This document shows, in pieces, positions 1-5,003 of a DNA stretch of 6,112 nt; within the stretch, counting starts at the first letter, position 1; each line of letters begins with the position of its first letter. The stretch lies in NCBI GenBank assembly GCA_018610125.1, contig JAHEOI010000159.1:1-6112 (forward strand), read 5' to 3'. The notes under the pieces are model-generated. The model was not told the origin of the DNA. It made no database searches and saw only the letters and a list, made by a program, of their open reading frames with translations. The translations under genes and the position numbers were made by a program. This stretch comes from Verrucomicrobiota bacterium (lineage in GTDB: Bacteria > Verrucomicrobiota > Verrucomicrobiia > Limisphaerales > JAHEOI01).

Positions 1-626
1 GGCGCCGATTCAGCCTTCACGGGCTCGGCCGATTCCGGTTGGGCCGGAGAATAGTCGGCACCACTTGCCTCGGTCGTTGCCGACTCGACCGGTTCCGCAG
101 TTGCGGGCTCCTCCTTTGAAGACTCCTCTTTGGCGGAGGCGGCTTTTGACTCTTTCTTGGGCTCGCCTGTGGCCTGTTTGGAGCTTTTTCCTTTTTGAGT
201 GCTCTCGGCACTCTTGGCCGTCGATTTTGTCTTCTTTGAGCTGGAGCCCTTCTTGGTCGTGCTCGAGGTGGCCTTTTGTTTGGAAGTCTTTTTGGAGGTC
301 GTTGCCTTCTTGGTGGTGCGCTCCGTGCTCGAAGCCGTCTCGGTGGCCCGTTTCGATTTCGCCCCCGAAGCGGTTGTGGTCGTTTCGTCCTTTTGTTGTT
401 CCTCTTGAGGGACGACAACGACCGGCTCGTTTCCTCCTGTCTGACCCGATTCGGCTCCGTCGCTGCTTTTGCCTCCGATCTCGTGTTCGAGATACTCTGC
501 TGTGATCTTATCCAATGAGCTTGATGCCTGTTTTACGCCCGTGATGCCGAGCTCCCTGGCCCTCGCCAGGACTCGCTTGCTCTCAACGCCAAGTTTTTTC
601 GCAATATCGTAAATTCGAACGGGCAT
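1..626 (-). CDS. infB: Translation initiation factor IF-2, N-terminal part (cut by the left window edge)
   Basis: IF-2 is the GTPase that brings initiator tRNA to the 30S subunit and promotes subunit joining. Only the first 208 codons are in the window, so the GTPase domain is not seen. Reading from 626, the protein starts MPVRIYDIAKKLGVESKRVL, followed by ARARELGITG and a Leu/Ile/Glu-rich helix up to about residue 50. This is the IF2_N domain (helix-turn-helix-like, typical 'IYDIAKKLG' motif). From about residue 51 to the edge the sequence is low-complexity, rich in Lys, Ser, Thr, Ala and Glu, like the long flexible linker common in bacterial IF-2. The position directly after nusA on the same strand fits the conserved nusA-infB order. 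The ATG at 626-624 is chosen because the conserved domain begins there. It has no close Shine-Dalgarno, only an A-rich stretch (nine A at 638-630). A better ribosome site lies upstream but out of frame. Identity is sure; the exact start is less so. Confidence 0.94.
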   Translation of the reverse strand, partial: MPVRIYDIAKKLGVESKRVLARARELGITGVKQASSSLDKITAEYLEHEIGGKSSDGAESGQTGGNEPVVVVPQEEQQKDETTTTASGAKSKRATETASSTERTTKKATTSKKTSKQKATSSTTKKGSSSKKTKSTAKSAESTQKGKSSKQATGEPKKESKAASAKEESSKEEPATAEPVESATTEASGADYSPAQPESAEPVKAESA

Positions 627-722
627 AAATTTTTTTTTAAGTAATGCAGCATGACACAACCTTCCCCTAAAAAGCAAGCGGACGGACCCTTTTGCGACTG
701 CCTGTAATGATATCCGAATTCA
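627..722 (-). promoter_or_regulatory. nusA-infB intergenic leader with strong SD, upstream ATG and A9 run
   Basis: These 96 bases separate nusA from the infB domain start. Reading leftward, there is a strong purine Shine-Dalgarno, GGGGAAGG at 667-660. A 7-nt spacer follows, then an ATG at 652-650. That ATG opens a 39-codon frame (652-533) that passes through nine A (638-630) and overlaps the first part of infB in another frame. The distance from this ATG to the infB ATG is 26 nt, so it is one base short of being in frame. A -1 slip on the A run, or one extra A in the DNA or transcript, would fuse it to infB as MLHYLKKKF-MPVRIYD. No terminator is seen, so nusA and infB are probably cotranscribed. 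Confidence 0.5.
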
Positions 723-723
723 T
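667..723 (-). CDS. Possible 18-residue ORF coupled to the nusA stop (very tentative)
   Basis: The nusA stop overlaps an ATG in TAATG (725-721), the usual layout of translational coupling. The ORF reads MNSDIITGSRKRVRPLAF and ends in TAG at 669-667, whose G is the first base of the GGGGAAGG ribosome site before infB. Its first 11 bases, ATGAATTCGGA, are identical to the first 11 bases of nusA, so it could be a remnant of a small duplication. I recognise no family. It may simply be chance; ribosomes running through it would finish exactly at the infB ribosome site, which is the only functional hint. Confidence 0.15.
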   Translation of the reverse strand: MNSDIITGSRKRVRPLAF

Positions 724-2000
724 TAGCTTACGGAAGTCTCGCCTTCCTTTAGGTTGCGACGTTCTTTTTCAAGTTCGATGACCTCCATAATCTTGTCCAC
801 ATGCTGAGCTAGCTGCGGGATCTCCTGAAGGTCTTGGCGCTCGACCTGGAGCAGATCCTCAAAGCTCAGAAAGCCGGCATGCACAAGGAGATTCGCTTGC
901 TCCTCCGTGATCCCGGGGATTTGTGCCAATGATTGGACCGCTTGGGCGACCTTTTCTTCGAAGCCGAGATCGGTCCGGGCTTCTTGCTGAATATCGACGT
1001 GCCATCCGGTTAATCGCGAAGTGAGTCGGGCATTCTGCCCGCGCTTCCCGATCGCCAGGGAGAGCTGATCTTCACTCACCAACACCCTGACGTGGCGCCG
1101 CTCTTCATCGACCTCAATCGACTTCAGCTTGGCCGGGGATAACGCATTGACCAATAATCCGCGGATGTCAGGGTCCCAACGGATGATGTCGACCTTTTCG
1201 TTGTTGAGCTCCCGCACGATGTTTTTGACGCGCTGCCCACGCAGGCCGACACAAGCCCCGACCGGATCGATCTGATTATCCCGGGAATAAACGGCAATTT
1301 TGGTTCGGTAGCCGGGCTCACGCGCGACCCCTTTGAGCTCGATGGTCCCATCGGTGATCTCCGAAACCTCCAACAGGAATAACTTGACCACAAATTGGGG
1401 ATCGGCGCGGGAGAGTATAATCTCCGGGCCTTGATTCGTGTTCTCCACCGCCTTCACATAACAGCGGATCCGTTCGCCCATCTGATAATCCTCGGTCGGG
1501 ACCCTTTCCTTGTTCGGTAGCAAGGCCTCGAATTTCCCTAAGTCGACATAGACGTCCGACCGCTCAAATCGCCGAACAACCCCGCTGACAATGTCGCCCA
1601 CTCGGTCCTTGAACTCCGAGTAGATCATCTGCTTCTCCGCTTTGCGGAGTTGCTGCATCAGCGCTTGCTTGGCATTTTGTGAGGCGATTCGCCCGAAGTC
1701 CGCAGGGGTGACTTCCACCTCGACCTCGTCGCCAATCTGGGCGTCCGGCTTGATCCGCCGCGCTTCAGGCACCGAGATATGGTCATGCCGAGACTCCACC
1801 TTCTCGCTCACGACCAGGGTGGCAAAGGCTTTAATATCACCGGACTGACGGTCAATGGAGCAACGTAGATGGCGAGCCGGACCGACAGCCTTCTTGGCCG
1901 CCGACAGCAATGCCTCTTCGACAGCCGAGGTCAGGATATCCTTGCTGATCCCTTTCTCGCGCTCCCAAAACTCCAGTATGGCTAAAAATTCCGAATTCAT
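723..2000 (-). CDS. nusA: Transcription termination/antitermination factor NusA
   Basis: NusA binds RNA polymerase and nascent RNA, promotes pausing and hairpin-dependent termination, and takes part in antitermination complexes. The 425-residue protein shows the family order. The N-terminal RNA polymerase-binding domain is about 1-130. The S1 domain is about 133-198 (starts RVGDIVSGVVRRFERSDVYV). KH1 is about 229-290, with GACVGLRGQRVKNIV at 248-262 (GxxG loop 252-255). KH2 is about 300-345, with LAIGKRGQNARLTSRLTGW (GxxG at 318-321). A C-terminal helix-hairpin-helix is about 355-405 (IPGITEEQANLLVHAGF). It lacks the second acidic repeat of the 495-residue E. coli protein, as many phyla do. 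The frame stays open 100 codons further upstream, but that part does not resemble NusA and is read through the promoter, terminator and repeats, so the start MNSEFLAILEFWEREKG at 2000 is chosen. No clear Shine-Dalgarno is seen (GGA six bases before the ATG at best). infB follows; rimP is not directly upstream. Confidence 0.97.
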   Translation of the reverse strand: MNSEFLAILEFWEREKGISKDILTSAVEEALLSAAKKAVGPARHLRCSIDRQSGDIKAFATLVVSEKVESRHDHISVPEARRIKPDAQIGDEVEVEVTPADFGRIASQNAKQALMQQLRKAEKQMIYSEFKDRVGDIVSGVVRRFERSDVYVDLGKFEALLPNKERVPTEDYQMGERIRCYVKAVENTNQGPEIILSRADPQFVVKLFLLEVSEITDGTIELKGVAREPGYRTKIAVYSRDNQIDPVGACVGLRGQRVKNIVRELNNEKVDIIRWDPDIRGLLVNALSPAKLKSIEVDEERRHVRVLVSEDQLSLAIGKRGQNARLTSRLTGWHVDIQQEARTDLGFEEKVAQAVQSLAQIPGITEEQANLLVHAGFLSFEDLLQVERQDLQEIPQLAQHVDKIMEVIELEKERRNLKEGETSVS

Positions 2001-2025
2001 AATGTCCGGTAAATTGGTTCCTAAC

Positions 2026-2051
2026 AAAAAAGTCGGAATTGAATTCCGACT
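2026..2051 (-). terminator. Intrinsic terminator in the nusA leader (candidate attenuator)
   Basis: Read on the minus strand, AGTCGGAATT (2051-2042), one C, and AATTCCGACT (2040-2031) form a perfect inverted repeat. Five T follow at once (2030-2026), with TT again after one G. As RNA this is about an 8-bp stem with a 5-nt loop and a U tract, the standard shape of a Rho-independent terminator. It points leftward and its U tract ends 25 bases before the nusA ATG. It lies downstream of the predicted nusA promoter, so it would stop transcripts before nusA unless read through. The opposite strand has no T run after the hairpin, so it is not bidirectional. The structure is seen directly; the regulatory role is inferred. 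Confidence 0.75.
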
Positions 2052-2058
2052 CTCCCCT

Positions 2059-2073
2059 GCTGGTCTCGCCAGC
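2059..2073 (-). promoter_or_regulatory. Small hairpin preceding the nusA leader terminator
   Basis: GCTGG / CCAGC arms (5 bp) flank a 5-nt loop CGAGA on the minus strand, between the predicted transcription start near 2088 and the terminator hairpin. GGGG and GAGAG lie between the two hairpins. It could be a pause hairpin or part of an alternative fold, but no clearly competing antiterminator pairing with the terminator arm is obvious to me. Short stems like this also occur by chance. Confidence 0.35.
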
Positions 2074-2094
2074 CCTTTGTTCAATACTGTAATT

Positions 2095-2123
2095 AATTTA
2101 GGCGCACGGGGACAAAGCGTCAA
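2095..2123 (-). promoter_or_regulatory. Predicted sigma70-type promoter for nusA-infB
   Basis: On the minus strand TTGACG (2123-2118) matches 5 of 6 bases of the -35 consensus. TAAATT (2100-2095) matches 4 of 6 of the -10 consensus. The spacer is exactly 17 bases (2117-2101) and GC-rich. A transcription start near 2088 would give a leader of about 88 nt containing both leader hairpins. It lies in noncoding sequence just upstream of nusA, with no better candidate in the gap. No start site was measured. Confidence 0.55.
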
Positions 2124-2157
2124 GCAGCAATGCCTGACAAGAAAAGAAGAGGAAAGT

Positions 2158-2206
2158 GGGACCTCGGGGAGAACGTCGCTATCAAGGAGAAGGCTCCATT
2201 CGATTT
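2158..2206 (+). repeat. Dispersed repeat module A, copy 1
   Basis: This 49-bp stretch matches 6005-6052. Shared blocks include GGGAGAA, CTATCAAGGAG and TCCATTCGATTT; a 4-5 base variable patch follows CTATCAAGGAG. In the first 32 aligned bases all five differences are C-to-G or G-to-C exchanges. In this copy CTATCA (2179-2184) pairs with TGATAG (2211-2216), and GGACCT (2217-2222) with AGGTCC (2231-2236), so two small hairpins can form. A later TTGTCTTG block (2240-2247) is also shared with copy 2, where it follows directly. Confidence 0.7.
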
Positions 2207-2271
2207 TCCCTGATAGGGACCTTGTCCTCGAGGTCCGACTTGTCTTGCCCTTATCCCATCCACGAAAGACC

Positions 2272-2290
2272 CGTCGGCCGGGCACCGACG
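2272..2290. repeat. Short inverted repeat CGTCGG/CCGACG
   Basis: Perfect 6-bp arms (2272-2277 and 2285-2290) enclose a 7-base GC-rich loop. There is no adjacent T run on either strand, so it is not an intrinsic terminator. It sits between modules A and B and is probably part of the same repeat-rich spacer. Confidence 0.4.
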
Positions 2291-2300
2291 AGCCTGCCAT

Positions 2301-2356
2301 CGCTGTTGCGGTAGGGACGGCAAGCCGCTGTGCTCCACTCCCCGGACGTCCCTACC
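2301..2356 (+). repeat. Dispersed repeat module B, copy 1, with 10-bp inverted repeat
   Basis: The module opens CGCTGTTGCGGTAGGG, which differs by one base from 5964-5979, and contains CCCGGACGTCC (2341-2351), found again at 6003-6013. GGTAGGGACG (2310-2319) and CGTCCCTACC (2347-2356) are perfect 10-bp arms around 27 bases. On the minus strand the T run (TTTTT, 2361-2357) precedes the hairpin instead of following it, so it does not act as a standard terminator for the upstream gene. This resembles REP-like intergenic palindromes seen in several phyla. Confidence 0.7.
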
Positions 2357-2370
2357 AAAAAGCAGCAACG

Positions 2371-3237
2371 TCAGTTCCCTCCGCCTTGATTTTGGCTATC
2401 CATTCCGGGGAACGGTGGCGTCGGGTAGCCTTTTTGACGCAATTGCTCCCGCTGTACGGCTGCCTTGACGCTCTGGCGCGCGGCCTTTTCCCGACCGTCC
2501 ACCTGCTGCTTTTCCTGCTGGTCCTGCCCGGCGTTGCTGATCAGTGTCGCACCTCGGCGACCGCCTTGTCTGTTATTCGAGGCCGACTCGGATCGCTGTT
2601 GCCGGGATCTGTCGCCGCGCTGCGAATCATTGTTATCGTCGCTTGGGCTGCTGTTATTCTCCTCGCCTTTCCCGTCGTCCGAGGAGGAGTTCCCGATAAT
2701 GGTCGGACTTGAGCTCGAAGAGGATGAGCTCCCGCTAGAGCTTGACTGGGATGATGACGATCGGTTCCGGCGCGATCCTTGGCTGCTTTTGGCCAGCTTA
2801 TTCCCGTGCTCTTCCATTGTCAGGGTCATCTTGCGTCCGCGATTGAGCACATCGACCTTGCCCGCCTTGGGGTCGATCGAGACGACCTTGATTCCGGAGC
2901 GACCTTCTCCTTCCGGCACCGCGTAATAATCATACTTCTTTGGGTCGTCCTTTTTGGGGACCATGAAATAGACCTTTTTCGTCCCTGCGATCTCGGAAAA
3001 GCCGGTCAAGGTCACGTCGACTTTAGGAGGAGGCGGCTTGCTCTCCTCTTTTGGGGGCTCCGGCTCAGGCTCGGGCGACTTCGGCTCGTCAAGCCCGAAG
3101 GCGTTTCGCGACGGAATCAGCTTATACGGGTTCTCTTTGGCGAGCCCCTCCAAAAGCCAAGGCCCGTCGCTGACGACCAAAACCCCGATGCCCGCGGCCA
3201 CTAACCCTGTGCCTATGCGTATGCGACTCCAGCTCAT
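2371..3237 (-). CDS. Membrane-anchored PilP/GspC-like protein with Ser-rich tail, function unknown
   Basis: This is a 288-residue protein. Residues 1-33 hold a basic start (MSWSRIRIG) and a hydrophobic segment of about 17-20 residues, a signal anchor or uncleaved signal. Residues 35-50 read NPYKLIPSRNAFGLDE. A Pro/Glu/Lys linker follows (51-73, ending PPPPK). Residues 73-145 form a small beta-rich domain (VDVTLTGFSEIAG... YYAVPEGEG... GIKVVSIDPKAGKVDVLNRG). The pattern 'RNxFGL, PPPPK, VxLTG, gI V  I   G V V N G' is typical of the periplasmic homology domain of GspC/PilP proteins of type II secretion and type IV pili, so that fold is my best guess by pattern only. The rest (about 150-288) is disordered: a Ser tract at about 159-186, Asp/Asn/Gly, then Gln/Arg-rich sequence and a Gly-rich end. 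The Ser tract uses all six Ser codons. No secretion or pilus genes lie nearby; neighbours are ilvC and nusA. No strong Shine-Dalgarno precedes the start (GAGAG four bases before the ATG). Confidence 0.85.
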   Translation of the reverse strand: MSWSRIRIGTGLVAAGIGVLVVSDGPWLLEGLAKENPYKLIPSRNAFGLDEPKSPEPEPEPPKEESKPPPPKVDVTLTGFSEIAGTKKVYFMVPKKDDPKKYDYYAVPEGEGRSGIKVVSIDPKAGKVDVLNRGRKMTLTMEEHGNKLAKSSQGSRRNRSSSSQSSSSGSSSSSSSSPTIIGNSSSDDGKGEENNSSPSDDNNDSQRGDRSRQQRSESASNNRQGGRRGATLISNAGQDQQEKQQVDGREKAARQSVKAAVQREQLRQKGYPTPPFPGMDSQNQGGGN

Positions 3238-3341
3238 AATACTCTCTTGGTATAACCCTCCGCGTCTGCAAAGGTTTCGTCAAAATCCCTTTTGCATGAT
3301 CCCCCTGGCGTACGAGCAACTTGGGCGGCGGGGTATCGAGC

Positions 3342-4367
3342 TTAATAACTGGCTTGAGCCCCTTTGGTTGAGCGCTTTTGCATCCATGGCATCAAGCCTC
3401 GCAGTCGAGCCCCCACCTTTTCGATCGGATGATTTTCACCTTCCTTAAGCAACTGGCGATATCGCGTGTAGCCGGACTGGTATTCCTTGATCCATTGCCG
3501 AGCGAACTTCCCTGACTGGATATCCTTGAGCGCCGAGCGCATCTTCTTTTTGACGTTACCGTCAATTATCTTCGGTCCGACCGTGAGATCCCCCCACTTG
3601 GCCGTCTCGGAGACCGAAAAGCGCATCCCGGAAATCCCGGATTCGTTGATCAGGTCGACGATCAGTTTGAGCTCATGGAGACATTCGAAGTAGGCCATCT
3701 CCGGTTGGTAGCCGGCTTCGACCAGTGTTTCGTAGCCGGCTTGAATGAGTGCGCTCGTGCCGCCACATAGAACCGCTTGCTCGCCGAAGAGATCGGTCTC
3801 CGTCTCCTCTTGAAAGCTCGTTTGAATGACGCCGGCGCGCGTGCCTCCGATCCCTTTGGTCCATGCCAACGCTGTCTTTTTGGCCTTTTTCGTCGGATTC
3901 TGATAAACCCCGATCAGCGATGGCACACCGCGTCCTTCGACGAATTGTCGTCGCACGATATGACCCGGTCCCTTCGGGGCGACAAGGATGACATCCACGT
4001 TAGTCGGGGGCTTGACCGTTTGAAAATGGACTGAAAAGCCATGGGAGAAGAGGAGGGTCTTGCCCTTTGAAAGATTGGGGGCGATATCCTTTTCGAAGAC
4101 TTCCGGCTGTTTCGTGTCGGGGAGGGCCACCATGATGACATCGCCTCTTTTGACGGCTTCGCCGGTCGAGACGACTTCGAATCCCTTCTCCTGGGCGACC
4201 GGGATCGATTTACTCTTTTCGTAGAGCCCGATGATGACGTTCAGGCCGCTTTCCTTGAGGTTCATGGCGTGGGCATGACCTTGTGACCCGAACCCGAGGA
4301 CGGCCAATGTCTTTCCTTTAAGTGCTCCGAGGTCGGCATCCTTATCTGTGTATACTTTTGCTGGCAT
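3342..4367 (-). CDS. ilvC: Ketol-acid reductoisomerase, class I
   Basis: This enzyme converts 2-acetolactate (or 2-aceto-2-hydroxybutyrate) to the 2,3-dihydroxy acid with NAD(P)H and Mg2+, the second shared step of valine, leucine and isoleucine synthesis in the cytoplasm. Its length, 341 residues, is normal for the short class I form. The Rossmann motif GFGSQGHAHAMNL is at 25-37. The catalytic His region LLFSHGFSVHF has H109. APKGPGHIVRRQF is at 130-142. The metal ligands are seen as D192 and E196 in ETDLFGEQAVLCGG and as E228 and E232 in YFECLHELKLIVDLI. The active-site Ser is in GISGMRFSVSET (S253). The cofactor loop reads GLYEKSKS at 47-54: two Ser that could hold the NADPH phosphate are present, but the Arg common after 'GL' is Tyr. 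The gene follows ilvN by 60 bases on the same strand, so cotranscription is likely. No Shine-Dalgarno is seen before the ATG at 4367. Confidence 0.98.
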   Translation of the reverse strand: MPAKVYTDKDADLGALKGKTLAVLGFGSQGHAHAMNLKESGLNVIIGLYEKSKSIPVAQEKGFEVVSTGEAVKRGDVIMVALPDTKQPEVFEKDIAPNLSKGKTLLFSHGFSVHFQTVKPPTNVDVILVAPKGPGHIVRRQFVEGRGVPSLIGVYQNPTKKAKKTALAWTKGIGGTRAGVIQTSFQEETETDLFGEQAVLCGGTSALIQAGYETLVEAGYQPEMAYFECLHELKLIVDLINESGISGMRFSVSETAKWGDLTVGPKIIDGNVKKKMRSALKDIQSGKFARQWIKEYQSGYTRYRQLLKEGENHPIEKVGARLRGLMPWMQKRSTKGAQASY

Positions 4368-4427
4368 AAATGCGTTTTGATTGCGCTGGTTCGTTTGTTG
4401 TTCGGGGGTGTGGACTCGTGTCGGGGG

Positions 4428-4901
4428 TCATTTTCTCGGCATCGCCACCTTGCCGGTGCGGGTGATGTCGATTATCCCGAACGTTTCCATCAACATGATA
4501 AACTTCTCAACTTTGGTCTCGTCGCCGGTGACCTCGATGCTGACCGTCTCGGGCTGGACATCGACGATCTTGGCCCGGAAAATGTCGGTGATCTGCATCA
4601 CTTCGGCCCGGGACTGTTTGCTAACAGAGACCTTGAGAAGGACAAGCTCCCGATCGATGTACTCGTCCTCTCGGAAGTCCTGGACATGCAAGACATCGAC
4701 CAGCTTGTTAAGCTGCTTAACGATCTGCTCGAGGGTTTTGTCGTCGCCACGAGTGACGATCGTCATTCGGGACGTGCTCGGATCTTGGGTCGGCGCCACA
4801 TTGAGGGTGTCGATATTGAAACCGCGTCCGCTAAACATACCGGTCACTCGCGTGAGCACGCCGAATTTATTTTCGACTAAGACTGAAATCGTGTGTCGCA
4901 T
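4428..4901 (-). CDS. ilvN: Acetolactate synthase small (regulatory) subunit
   Basis: The regulatory subunit binds the catalytic subunit IlvB, activates it and gives feedback control by valine. The protein has 157 residues, the usual size. An N-terminal ACT domain (3-77) starts MRHTISVLVENKFGVLTRVT and includes GRGFNIDTLNVAPTQDPSTS and LEQIVKQLNKLVDVLHV. The C-terminal ACT-like domain (about 84-157) starts RELVLLKV, includes IFRAKIVDVQPETVSIEVTG, and ends with the family signature RTGKVAMPRK. G14 and N29, the positions known from E. coli IlvH to matter for valine feedback, are conserved, so the enzyme is likely valine-sensitive. ilvC follows 60 bases downstream. No ilvB is adjacent; the upstream neighbour is the divergent TPR gene. 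AAGGAG lies about 30 bases before the ATG, too far for a normal ribosome site, and other starts there are out of frame. The symbol could equally be ilvH. Confidence 0.97.
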   Translation of the reverse strand: MRHTISVLVENKFGVLTRVTGMFSGRGFNIDTLNVAPTQDPSTSRMTIVTRGDDKTLEQIVKQLNKLVDVLHVQDFREDEYIDRELVLLKVSVSKQSRAEVMQITDIFRAKIVDVQPETVSIEVTGDETKVEKFIMLMETFGIIDITRTGKVAMPRK

Positions 4902-4966
4902 ATCGTTTTTTCGCTACCACCATTCAACGTCAATGTTCTCTCCTTCTTCAAGAAAAAGTTCCGTTT

Positions 4967-4996
4967 TTGAGCCGGAGGGCTGGGTGATGCTAGTAT
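4967..4996 (+). promoter_or_regulatory. Weak candidate promoter for the TPR gene, overlapping a minus-strand -10-like box
   Basis: In the 102-bp divergent spacer (4902-5003), TTGAGC (4967-4972) and TAGTAT (4991-4996), each 4 of 6 to consensus and 18 bases apart, could serve the rightward gene. Transcription would start near 5003, almost at the GTG start codon, which would make the mRNA nearly leaderless. On the other strand TATACT (4997-4992) is a good -10 box for ilvN but has no recognisable -35 at the right distance. The two boxes overlap, so divergent promoters might compete. Prediction only. Confidence 0.25.
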
Positions 4997-5003
4997 AGAG
5001 GCG

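Larger units (their letters stand above)
2001..2370. other. 370-bp gene-free gap between the PilP/GspC-like gene and nusA
   Basis: No frame here gives a recognisable protein on either strand. Going leftward from the upstream gene, the gap holds a T run (2361-2357, minus strand), the inverted repeat of module B, a small hairpin (2272-2290), module A of the dispersed repeat, the nusA promoter, and then the leader hairpin and terminator. rimP, which often precedes nusA in bacteria, is absent from this position. Confidence 0.8.

Noticed and set aside
17..418. 133-codon Arg/Pro-rich minus-strand frame
   Set aside because: It is the wrong frame of the infB linker; the infB frame carries the IF2_N domain at its start.
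65..505. Trp/Ser-rich plus-strand frame, and a hydrophobic one at 199-408
   Set aside because: Both are antisense to the Lys/Ser/Glu-rich infB linker; complements of such codons give Phe, Leu, Val and Ser by rule, not a real membrane protein.
2001..2300. N-terminal extension of NusA by 100 residues (frame open to an ATG at 2300)
   Set aside because: The extra residues do not look like NusA, the known N-terminal helix starts at 2000, and the stretch crosses the predicted promoter, terminator and repeat modules.
2310..2356. GGTAGGGACG inverted repeat as an intrinsic terminator of the PilP/GspC-like gene
   Set aside because: On that strand the T run comes before the hairpin, not after it, and the loop is long; it fits a dispersed repeat better.
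2158..2356. CRISPR array
   Set aside because: Only two modules, not evenly spaced, with no repeated spacer-repeat units and no cas genes in the window.
2120..2368. 82-codon minus-strand frame just after the PilP/GspC-like gene
   Set aside because: It is made largely of repeat modules A and B and has no recognisable family; its open frame follows from GC-rich repeats.
1855..2712. 285-codon plus-strand frame
   Set aside because: It runs antisense through nusA, the gap and the PilP/GspC-like gene, with low-complexity, unrelated sequence; it is a shadow of GC-rich coding.
3267..3296. Imperfect hairpin TGCAAAGG...CCTTTTGCA between ilvC and the PilP/GspC-like gene as a terminator
   Set aside because: The stem has bulges, and no T run follows on the minus strand; transcription may well continue into the next gene.
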